7,890 nucleotides of DNA from an uncultured Christensenella sp. GTDB taxonomy: Bacteria; Bacillota; Clostridia; Christensenellales; UBA3700. Below the pieces are notes generated by a model. That model saw nothing but the letters and a program-made list of their open reading frames with translations, did no database searches and was not told where the DNA came from. Location: NCBI GenBank assembly GCA_910577845.1, contig CAJTNA010000035.1, positions 1 to 7,890 on the forward strand, read 5' to 3'. This document shows positions 1-5,372 of the stretch, piece after piece (positions within the stretch are counted from its first letter, which is position 1; the number at the start of each line of letters is the position of its first letter). The position numbers and the translations under genes were made by a program.

Positions 1-22
1 TCGGTGGGTATTTTTAAAAAAT

Positions 23-58
23 CGACTTTTTACAAAATTACGACTTTACAAAAAATTA
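23..58. repeat. imperfect 18-bp tandem repeat, two copies
   Basis: Two adjacent 18-base units, CGACTTTTTACAAAATTA (23-40) and CGACTTTACAAAAAATTA (41-58), match at 15 of 18 positions with no gap between them. They directly abut the hairpin at 59-89. With only two copies in AT-rich DNA, this may be a chance duplication or the edge of a longer array to the left of the window. No function is implied. Confidence 0.45.
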
Positions 59-89
59 AACAAGGCAAAATTAATACTTTTGCCTTGTT
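59..89 (-). terminator. intrinsic terminator hairpin, probably minus strand
   Basis: A perfect 12-bp stem (59-70 pairing with 78-89) encloses a 7-nt loop. On the minus strand it is followed by TTTAATTTTTTG, a good U-rich tail; the plus-strand tail (AGTTTAAAT) is poorer. It is the first clear terminator downstream of the DtxR-like gene, about 280 nt after its stop. It could also serve a plus-strand gene ending left of the window. Confidence 0.6.
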
Positions 90-371
90 AGTTTAAATAT
101 TCATTTATCTTACTTTCAAGCCAGTTAGTGGCTTAATTTATTATATTAAAAGATAACAACTATTCCATTACCATACTAAATTTGTTTTTGCGAACTTTAA
201 TATAAATAATATACAAAAAGATAAAGCTAAAATTCTTTTCTTTATATTGCTAAATATTACAAAAGCGATATTAAGTTATATCATTATCAAACATCGTGTT
301 ACTTGAATTAATTCAACTTTTTTCTAACATATAGATAGCTTGAAACACACAATTACAAATGTTATACTAAA
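90..371. other. AT-rich intergenic region with two small palindromes
   Basis: I see no coding sequence here in any frame. There are two small dyads. One is AAGCCA-N5-TGGCTT at 118-134. The other is the palindrome TTGAATTAATTCAA at 303-316, which on the plus strand is followed by CTTTTTT and so looks like a weak terminator facing the DtxR-like gene. Neither has an obvious client gene. Confidence 0.4.
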
Positions 372-734
372 CTATTTTTCAACAGCATTTTTTATTAGTT
401 CAAAAACATCATCTGTAATTACGTGTTCTATCCTACACGCATTCTCCTCTGCACTGCTTTCATTTGCACCAAGTTTTATTAATGCTTTCATAAGCACATT
501 GTGACGCTCAAAAATACTCTCTGCCTTTTGCTGACCTGTTGGAGTTAATGTAAGTTCTCCATTCGTTTTAATTATTATATATCCTTTTTTTGCAAGCAAA
601 TTTACCGCCCTTGATACGCTAGATTTTGCATAACAAAGTTCTTCCACAATATCTACTGACCTAACTACGCTCTTTTTATTTTTTAAACTCAAAATTGTTT
701 CCAAATACATCTCTTCAGATTCATAAGTTTTCAT
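372..734 (-). CDS. short DtxR-family metal-dependent transcriptional repressor
   Basis: This 120-aa protein has an N-terminal winged helix (about residues 22-66) followed by a truncated metal-binding and dimerisation helix region. By eye it aligns with DtxR/IdeR. The N-terminal EMYLETI carries Met9 and Glu12, and ACRIEHV carries Cys100, Glu103 and His104, matching the Met10/Cys102/Glu105/His106 primary site of DtxR; His78 matches DtxR His79. The Asp8 of MntR is Met here, so the site looks iron-type rather than manganese-type (inference). DtxR Glu83 and His98, ancillary ligands, appear as Met82 and Glu96. The protein stops before any SH3/FeoA-like C-terminal domain, so it is about half DtxR length. 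GGAGG at 740-744 lies 5 nt before the ATG and supports this start. The stop is TAG. It is a single gene; no transporter target is visible nearby. Confidence 0.85.
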   Translation of the reverse strand: MKTYESEEMYLETILSLKNKKSVVRSVDIVEELCYAKSSVSRAVNLLAKKGYIIIKTNGELTLTPTGQQKAESIFERHNVLMKALIKLGANESSAEENACRIEHVITDDVFELIKNAVEK

Positions 735-777
735 AAGTTCCTCCGTAATTATTTGTTTACAAAATGATTTTTTACAT

Positions 778-831
778 ATAGAATAAATTTCTATTAAAGA
801 TTATTATACTTTATTTTAGCATAGTTAATAA
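778..831 (-). promoter_or_regulatory. candidate promoter and operator of the DtxR-like gene
   Basis: On the minus strand a TATAAT -10 (803-808) lies upstream of the DtxR-like gene. Its -35 at 17 nt (826-831, TTATTA) is poor. Just downstream of the expected start of transcription is a 17-bp dyad, ATAGAA-TAAAT-TTCTAT (778-794), placed where an autoregulatory site would sit. It does not match the known DtxR consensus, so the operator call is speculative. Confidence 0.3.
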
Positions 832-863
832 AAAAATGCAATATTAAAATTTAAAAAGATAGC

Positions 864-889
864 AAAAAGCACGCAGTAGCGTGCTTTTT
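864..889 (-). terminator. intrinsic terminator after lemA
   Basis: The GC-rich stem GCACGC/GCGTGC (869-874 with 879-884) has loop AGTA and is extended by A5/T5 pairing on both sides. It lies 33 nt past the LemA stop on the minus strand. The tract is U-rich in both directions, so it could work bidirectionally. It closes the 3608-922 transcription unit. Confidence 0.85.
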
Positions 890-921
890 TGTTTGATATC
901 AAAATATGTAGTATGCTTTTA

Positions 922-1593
922 TCAATTAAAGAAAGTACCTCTTGCTTGTTCTTTAATCTCTTTAGTTGTGATAAATGGAATCTTAGTAGTATAACCATTT
1001 TTAGCAGCAACGATTTGCTTTGTTGGCCATTTGAATATTTCAGAATTCCATTTATTAATTAAATCATTATAAGTTTCTCTTGCCGCAGTAACTTCTCTTT
1101 GTAGATAGCTATTTTGGTTCATAGCCTCTGCAATGTTTTCGTGAGCTTTTAGTTCTGGATAATTTTCCATCGCAAAGTGTAAGTTAGCAGCTAAACCATC
1201 TACTTGTTGAGAGATTGCGTTACGTTGCTCACCAGTTTCTGGATGAACACCTGCACGCAAACCAGCTATTGCAGTAAAAGTTTCCTTATCCAAATCAATT
1301 GATTTGTTAACAAGTTGAGCACAGTTTTGTAGTACAACAACCCTTTGTTCCAAATAGTTATCAATAGTTGACGCTTGCTTATTGATTTGTTGTTCAATGC
1401 GTTTCAAAGCGTTGTCAGCATTTTTCTTCATAATCAAGAATACAACACCTGGAATGATTGCCAAAACCCAAAGCATAATCTCAAAAATTTTAGAACCTAC
1501 GCCAACTTTTGGTGAAATTTGTTTTGCAATAACATTAACATCTTTACCTTGGTCCATTGGTTCATAATTCATTTCGTCTAAATCATTTGCCAT
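922..1593 (-). CDS. lemA: LemA family membrane protein
   Basis: The protein has 223 aa. A hydrophilic N-terminus of about 35 residues precedes one membrane segment (about 36-56, FEIMLWVLAIIPGVVFLIM). A long alpha-helical region follows. LemA signatures come in the expected order: a YPELKA element (145-150), AARETYND (170-177) and FKWPTKQIVA (187-196). The family has a helical-bundle domain anchored by one TM helix; its biochemical role is not established. It is somewhat longer than the usual roughly 185 aa because of the N-terminal extension. A strong AGGAGG at 1601-1606, 7 nt before the ATG, fixes the start. It lies 104 nt downstream of the 636-aa membrane gene on the same strand and shares its terminator, so the two are probably co-transcribed. 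The stop is TGA followed at once by an in-frame TAA. Confidence 0.9.
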   Translation of the reverse strand: MANDLDEMNYEPMDQGKDVNVIAKQISPKVGVGSKIFEIMLWVLAIIPGVVFLIMKKNADNALKRIEQQINKQASTIDNYLEQRVVVLQNCAQLVNKSIDLDKETFTAIAGLRAGVHPETGEQRNAISQQVDGLAANLHFAMENYPELKAHENIAEAMNQNSYLQREVTAARETYNDLINKWNSEIFKWPTKQIVAAKNGYTTKIPFITTKEIKEQARGTFFN

Positions 1594-1697
1594 AAATTTA
1601 CCTCCTAAGTAATATCATAATTATTTGTTTTTTATTTTAATTGCATACAGCTTACAATAAGCTTTAGCAATAAATAACATAATATATTTAATATCTA

Positions 1698-3608
1698 TCA
1701 ACTTTCTTTTTTATTTAACATTTCGTTTGCGGTATTTACAAATCTTTTTCTCAATTCCTCAAGCGGATTAGTTTCCTTATCCTTAAGCAACTCATTAATC
1801 TTATTAGCAAGTGCAACCTTATGCTCAACTTGAGGGACAACTATTATTACACCACAACACTCCGCAATTGCGTCAGCCCTAGCATTATCTGAAGCTGTAT
1901 CATAATTTTTCAGTAAAGACATAAGCTCTGCATATTTGCTTGCACTCAAGCCGTTAGCATCAAAAATTAAAGCTTCTGTAGTACCAGATACTGGTATGTA
2001 CTCATCCCAATGCACAGGAACGGAATACATTCTGCCATTTCCAGCAACTCGTGGTACTAAATCTACCCTTGCAATAGTTGCATAAGCATAAGAATAAATA
2101 ACAATGTTATCAACCAATCCCATACTTGGCATATATTTAACTTTATGTATACAAGCGGTTGAACTACCCTCTGGTGCAACATATTCTCTTGGCAAAATAT
2201 TAGCCATCATTTCGGCCTCACGTGCTGCAATATTTGTTTCCGCACTCAAGTCTAACGCCATATCATTAGGTTTGTATTGTTGATAAAGTGGAATACATAG
2301 CAATGGTGCTAACATAAAGTACATATTTTTAAAAAACTCTTTATTATAGTTAGTAAACAAATCTCTTGCTATATCAACACTATAGGACTCAAAATTCCTA
2401 CCAGCAAGCATATTCCAAGTATCACCGTGATGTGATAATATTGTATTAAGCTTACCTTTCTTTACAAAATAAAAATCGTCATCATAAGGTGAATCCTTAA
2501 TCAAATCAATCATATTCCTTTGTGCCAAAGGTGTGAACAATAACCTAAATTGGTTTTCATTATCTCTATCAAAAGCACCAAATAAAATATCAAATTCCGT
2601 ATCAGACATAGCAACAAATGAACCATCACCGTGCTTAAAGTCTTTCTCTGCAATCTTAGAAAGCTTTTTCTCACCACGCTTAACCATTCTTTCAATCTGC
2701 TTATCATCTTTACCTTTAGCTTGTGGCTTTCTTGTAAAGTTTAGATTTGGTGCAGACTCATTACCATATACTAGGAATGTTTCATTTCCATAATAAGGAC
2801 AAGGCTTAGTAACTGTAGCTACCAGTGTTTGAGTACGAGTAGTTGTATAAGTCTTTCCATTTGAGTCACGTCTTGTTTCAGTCCAAGATACAACCAAAAA
2901 TCCCTCATAAGTTTTAGTACCCATCTCAACATCAAATTCCCTTGAGATGACAAAAGGGTTATCCGCAATAGTACCAACTATCATATTAACTGTTGAACTA
3001 TCATTGTCAGAGAAATATGGCAACTTGAAATACCTATTCAAATATACTTCGTGTAAAACAGAATAATATCTGTCAAGCTGAATAACTGTATCAAGTGAGT
3101 TTACCATTTTATTAGTAATGTCACCGTCAAAAAGTCTATTTAATGCTGTCATTTGTTCCCACGCTTCATTTAAAATGCTATCCGCATTCTGTTTTAGCAA
3201 CTTAACAGACTCTCGCAAAGCTTTAATCTTTTTATTAATTACAAGACAAATTGGCAAAATGCTACATAACATTACAACTGGTCCGCTAACTAATGTCAAA
3301 ATACTTGCAAGTAATGATGAGCCATTACTAATAGCAGTATACAACATTAAGCCACCAACAACAATAGCAAGACCGCCAACAACGCTTAAAAATATTAAAA
3401 AGCTTTTTAAGCCACGCTGAGTGCTTAGTTTTTTACGCTCTGCCCTAAGCTCCTTGTCTGCGTGATTATATCTTTCAACAGTTTCCCGATTTTGTTCTAC
3501 ATTAATTTGACTCATCTTAACCAATTCGCCAAATGCACTATCTATCAAACTATCAAATCTTTCTTGATATTGTTTGTATTCCTTCATCGGTTCTAAAATT
3601 TCTTTCAC
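1698..3608 (-). CDS. two-TM membrane protein of unknown function, LemA partner (DUF3137-like)
   Basis: This 636-aa protein starts at GTG. AGAGG (3615-3619) lies 6 nt upstream and supports GTG over the next Met (residue 8). Layout: a charged helical N-terminus (1-65, likely coiled coil), two closely spaced membrane helices (about 69-92 and 99-125), a second helical stretch (126-195), and then a large soluble region. The soluble part has a beta-rich segment (about 212-290, with Thr-rich TYTTTRTQ and PCPYYGNETFLVYGNE), a basic segment (294-325) and a long C-terminal part. The layout, helices followed by a beta-rich soluble domain next to LemA, recalls DUF3137-type proteins found beside lemA; that assignment is from memory and tentative. 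I see no catalytic motif. It is first in the unit with lemA. The stop is TGA followed in frame by TAG. Confidence 0.8.
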   Translation of the reverse strand: MKEILEPMKEYKQYQERFDSLIDSAFGELVKMSQINVEQNRETVERYNHADKELRAERKKLSTQRGLKSFLIFLSVVGGLAIVVGGLMLYTAISNGSSLLASILTLVSGPVVMLCSILPICLVINKKIKALRESVKLLKQNADSILNEAWEQMTALNRLFDGDITNKMVNSLDTVIQLDRYYSVLHEVYLNRYFKLPYFSDNDSSTVNMIVGTIADNPFVISREFDVEMGTKTYEGFLVVSWTETRRDSNGKTYTTTRTQTLVATVTKPCPYYGNETFLVYGNESAPNLNFTRKPQAKGKDDKQIERMVKRGEKKLSKIAEKDFKHGDGSFVAMSDTEFDILFGAFDRDNENQFRLLFTPLAQRNMIDLIKDSPYDDDFYFVKKGKLNTILSHHGDTWNMLAGRNFESYSVDIARDLFTNYNKEFFKNMYFMLAPLLCIPLYQQYKPNDMALDLSAETNIAAREAEMMANILPREYVAPEGSSTACIHKVKYMPSMGLVDNIVIYSYAYATIARVDLVPRVAGNGRMYSVPVHWDEYIPVSGTTEALIFDANGLSASKYAELMSLLKNYDTASDNARADAIAECCGVIIVVPQVEHKVALANKINELLKDKETNPLEELRKRFVNTANEMLNKKES

Positions 3609-3661
3609 AATTCGCCTCTCATAGTAAAATTAAAAGTTAATTAATTTTATACCTTATATAT

Positions 3662-3690
3662 ATTTTAGCAAAAACTATAAGTTTTGTCAA
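3662..3690 (-). promoter_or_regulatory. extended -10 sigma-A type promoter of the 636-aa gene and lemA
   Basis: On the minus strand the -35 is TTGACA (3685-3690), the spacer is exactly 17 nt, and the -10 is TAAAAT (3662-3667) preceded by TGC, an extended -10. The expected transcription start near 3655 gives a leader of about 47 nt to the GTG at 3608. It lies only 25 nt beyond the stop of the gene remnant at 3715-3828. Confidence 0.85.
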
Positions 3691-3714
3691 TCGTTGCTGA
3701 ATAAATTCAATCTC

Positions 3715-3828
3715 TTACTCGCTTAGTTCAATTTTTCCTGTTACGCTAAACCATTCTTTCATTATGCTTACAACATTGCATATATCCCGTGGTTTTAACC
3801 TATCAAAAACACTCAACAAAATATCAAA
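3715..3828 (-). pseudogene. decayed 3' end of an unidentified gene
   Basis: One minus-strand frame reads 37 protein-like codons ending in TAA. It begins FDILLSVFDRLKPRDICNVV and ends MKEWFSVTGKIELSE. The stretch is less AT-rich than its flanks (for example CCACGG), has balanced amino-acid use including Trp, Cys, Pro and Gly, and has no start codon with a ribosome site. Upstream, the same frame is broken by TAA (3832-3834), TGA (3862-3864) and TAA (3937-3939). This looks like a gene tail whose 5' part has eroded. I do not recognise the family. It could instead be a chance open stretch, though its composition argues against that. Confidence 0.4.
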
Positions 3829-4321
3829 TTTTTATTTAAAACATTCAAATTTTATTATGTATCAAATTAAAACAATACAAATAAACCAAGTCACTATAAT
3901 CAACTTATTATATTTTTTAAAAAACATACCCAACATTTAATATAATACCTCAGCAATGCTCTTTCCATTCTACAGAAACACAATACTAAAATTTATCACT
4001 CCACCTATAATCTAAAGTGCTTATTCTCTAACAATTTAATGTTGTAAAATTTATTTAGTATCGATTTTCATACACAATTTTAATTTTTTTATTATTCTCA
4101 CACCAAATTAAAGGTAATCAAAGCACTATAAAAATAAAATTTTTACATTAAATATAATTATTTAAAATAATGCACATTGCTTTTTGCACTTTTTACAATA
4201 ATTGTATAAAATTCTCTAAAATAAAAAACAATATAAACAAGATATCTAAAGCATTGTTTTTAAATATCATACTTAAATACTAAAACAATGTATATATATA
4301 ATATATTACTTTATAATATAA
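3829..4321. other. gene-free, very AT-rich stretch
   Basis: About 490 bases hold no supported gene. One hydrophobic minus-strand mini-ORF of 24 aa (3862-3936, starting MLGMFFKKYNK) has only a distant GAGG as a possible ribosome site. A 9-bp inverted repeat, CATTGTTTT/AAAACAATG (4252-4260 and 4282-4290, 21-nt spacer), sits close to the lipoprotein terminator. The stretch reads as the decayed neighbourhood of the remnant at 3715-3828. Confidence 0.4.
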
Positions 4322-4351
4322 AAAAGAATGATACGCTAGTACCATTCTTTT
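4322..4351 (-). terminator. intrinsic terminator of the lipoprotein gene
   Basis: The stem is 13 bp with loop TAGC when read on the minus strand. One position (4331/4342) is a G-U wobble in minus-strand RNA but an A-C mismatch in plus-strand RNA, so the structure is built for minus-strand transcripts. A U-rich tail (TTTTATATT) follows. It lies 23 nt past the lipoprotein stop. Confidence 0.85.
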
Positions 4352-4374
4352 GTTAGCTAAATTATTTCATTTTA

Positions 4375-4881
4375 TCAACCAAAACTAATTGACATAGAAG
4401 AAGATGTTACTTTACATTCTGTCACATTTTCTACCAATGTTTTTTGTACATATATAAAGTCAATATAAGTATAAGTAAACAAACTTTCAGTATAAGTTCT
4501 ATTATACTTAACTGTTAAAGTACTATCTTTTATAGTAACCTTCTTAATTTCATAACTTTCGTTTTGATAAGCACCATGCTCAATTGCAATCATATTGTAC
4601 TCTTCAAAAAATGCCACATTTAAGGTTGGCCTATCATCTTCGCCATCTGCAACTGTAGCTGGCTCAATTATATTTAACGTTTTACCATACTCATAAAAAT
4701 CATCATAGGTAGTAAACATAGTAGCGTTAAAATGTCCTGCATCATATTTATCACCAGTGCCATATTCTACTCTACCATATGTATTAAACTCAATTGGGTC
4801 ACCAGTATTACACCCCACTAAACATACCATTAATACTGCTACTAAAACTATAATGGCAACAATACTTAATCTCTTTTTCAT
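4375..4881 (-). CDS. small exported lipoprotein
   Basis: The product is 168 aa from the second of two consecutive ATGs. AGAGAGG (4888-4894) is 6 nt from this ATG but only 3 nt from the first (4884), so the second is preferred; the other start adds one Met. A classic type II signal peptide is present: MKKR, a hydrophobic core (6-20), and lipobox LVGC with Cys24 as the lipidated residue. The mature part (about 145 aa) is acidic and rich in Thr, Tyr and Asn. Its second half (EEYNMIAIEHGAY, YEIKKVTIKDSTLTVKY, FIYVQKT) has the beta-strand pattern of PrcB C-terminal-like domains, a weak resemblance judged by eye. It has its own promoter and terminator. The stop TGA is followed in frame by TAA. The function is unknown; it is expected at the outer face of the membrane. 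Confidence 0.8.
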   Translation of the reverse strand: MKKRLSIVAIIVLVAVLMVCLVGCNTGDPIEFNTYGRVEYGTGDKYDAGHFNATMFTTYDDFYEYGKTLNIIEPATVADGEDDRPTLNVAFFEEYNMIAIEHGAYQNESYEIKKVTIKDSTLTVKYNRTYTESLFTYTYIDFIYVQKTLVENVTECKVTSSSMSISFG

Positions 4882-4919
4882 CATTAACCTCTCTTTTAGT
4901 AAGATAATATTATATCAAT

Positions 4920-4948
4920 ATTATAACAAACTATAAATTTTTTGTCAA
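4920..4948 (-). promoter_or_regulatory. consensus sigma-A type promoter of the lipoprotein gene
   Basis: On the minus strand a perfect TTGACA (4943-4948) and a perfect TATAAT (4920-4925) are separated by exactly 17 nt. The expected start near 4913 gives a leader of about 30 nt. No operator-like palindrome overlaps it, which suggests strong unregulated expression. Confidence 0.88.
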
Positions 4949-4974
4949 CTTTTATTTGTTGTTAAATTAATGCC

Positions 4975-4998
4975 AAAAAATACTAATAACCAATAGTA
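4975..4998 (-). terminator. weak intrinsic terminator after the XRE gene
   Basis: On the minus strand TACTA-N8-TAGTA is followed directly by six T (plus-strand A6 at 4975-4980), 31 nt past the XRE stop. The stem is only 5 bp and AT-rich. A perfect 11-bp inverted repeat (4951-4961 with 5012-5022) encloses it and might form an outer stem. Confidence 0.35.
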
Positions 4999-5029
4999 AG
5001 CTTATTATATGCAACAAATAAACTTCTTG

Positions 5030-5230
5030 TTATCTATTTCTATCAAATAACTCATCTAATGATATATCATAAAAATCAGCAAGCAATATTAATGTTTCGT
5101 AATCTGGTCGTACTGCTCCTGTTTCATATCGTGTATAGTTAACTCTGCTTAAATTCAACTTTTCCGCCAATTGCTGTTGCGTCAACCCTTCCAATAACCT
5201 CAATTGCTTTAGTTTTTTATTAATTTCCAT
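5030..5230 (-). CDS. short XRE-family helix-turn-helix repressor
   Basis: The protein is 66 aa, essentially one Cro/C1-type (HTH_3) domain. Helix 2 is about TQQQLAEKL (17-25) and the recognition helix about SRVNYTRYE (28-36). The family's E-G-x-x-x-P layout follows (ETGAVRP, 36-42), then the closing LADFYDISLDELF (50-62). There is no extra ligand-binding or dimerisation domain, so it probably acts as a small dimer that senses nothing by itself. AGAGGTGA just upstream of the ATG is a good ribosome site. It is transcribed divergently from the acyltransferase, and two GTAC-N7-GTAC dyads lie in the shared region. The simplest reading is that it represses the acyltransferase promoter and possibly itself. 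I could not identify its own -35/-10. The stop is TAA. Confidence 0.88.
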   Translation of the reverse strand: MEINKKLKQLRLLEGLTQQQLAEKLNLSRVNYTRYETGAVRPDYETLILLADFYDISLDELFDRNR

Positions 5231-5248
5231 AAATTCACCTCTTCCCCC

Positions 5249-5277
5249 TTGACAATGTACACTATTTGTACTATAAT
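5249..5277 (+). promoter_or_regulatory. consensus sigma-A type promoter of the acyltransferase gene
   Basis: A perfect TTGACA (5249-5254), 17-nt spacer and perfect TATAAT (5272-5277) face the acyltransferase. The expected start is near 5284-5285, giving a leader of about 88 nt. The spacer itself holds operator O1 and the start lies at the edge of O2, so a bound repressor would block RNA polymerase directly. Confidence 0.9.
5257..5271. promoter_or_regulatory. operator O1, GTAC-N7-GTAC inside the promoter spacer
   Basis: GTAC (5257-5260), seven bases, GTAC (5268-5271). The left half extends as AATGTAC, like O2; the right half is disrupted by the TATAAT box. Its centre (5264) is 32 bp, about three helical turns, from the O2 centre (5296), so both sites face the same side of the DNA. 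The likely ligand is the divergent XRE protein (inference). Confidence 0.65.
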
Positions 5278-5280
5278 GTT

Positions 5281-5311
5281 TTTATAATGTACATATTTTG
5301 TACATTATAAA
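5281..5311. promoter_or_regulatory. operator O2, perfect 31-bp palindrome at the transcription start
   Basis: Arms TTTATAATGTAC (5281-5292) and GTACATTATAAA (5300-5311) are perfectly complementary over 12 bp with a 7-nt spacer. This is the most perfect dyad in the window. It shares the GTAC-N7-GTAC core with O1 and overlaps the predicted +1 of the acyltransferase promoter. In RNA it could also form a hairpin near the 5' end of the leader, but its position favours an operator. Confidence 0.75.
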
Positions 5312-5372
5312 CGGAAAAATTAATATTTTTTTTAATCTCAAAATTAAAAACCACAAAAAAAGGAGCATACAA

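Noticed and set aside
825..1010. 61-aa minus-strand open frame across the lemA end and its terminator
   Set aside because: It overlaps the LemA coding end in another frame and runs through the terminator hairpin; low-complexity hydrophobic product with no ribosome site.
1649..1663. AGCTTA-CAA-TAAGCT hairpin between the 636-aa gene and lemA as a terminator
   Set aside because: 6-bp AT-rich stem with a 3-nt loop and no adjacent U-run on the minus strand; at most a minor processing or pause site.
3118..3420. 100-aa plus-strand open frame inside the 636-aa gene
   Set aside because: Antisense shadow of the TM and helical region; no ribosome site or promoter, and its hydrophobicity mirrors the opposite strand. 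The plus-strand frames at 2533-2793 and 1382-1567 are rejected for the same reason.
5298..5372. Longer acyltransferase start at an in-frame TTG (25 extra residues)
   Set aside because: The TTG lies inside operator O2 with no ribosome site, the added residues are Lys/Asn/Ile-rich and unlike the family, and ATG 5373 has AGGAG at 7-nt spacing.
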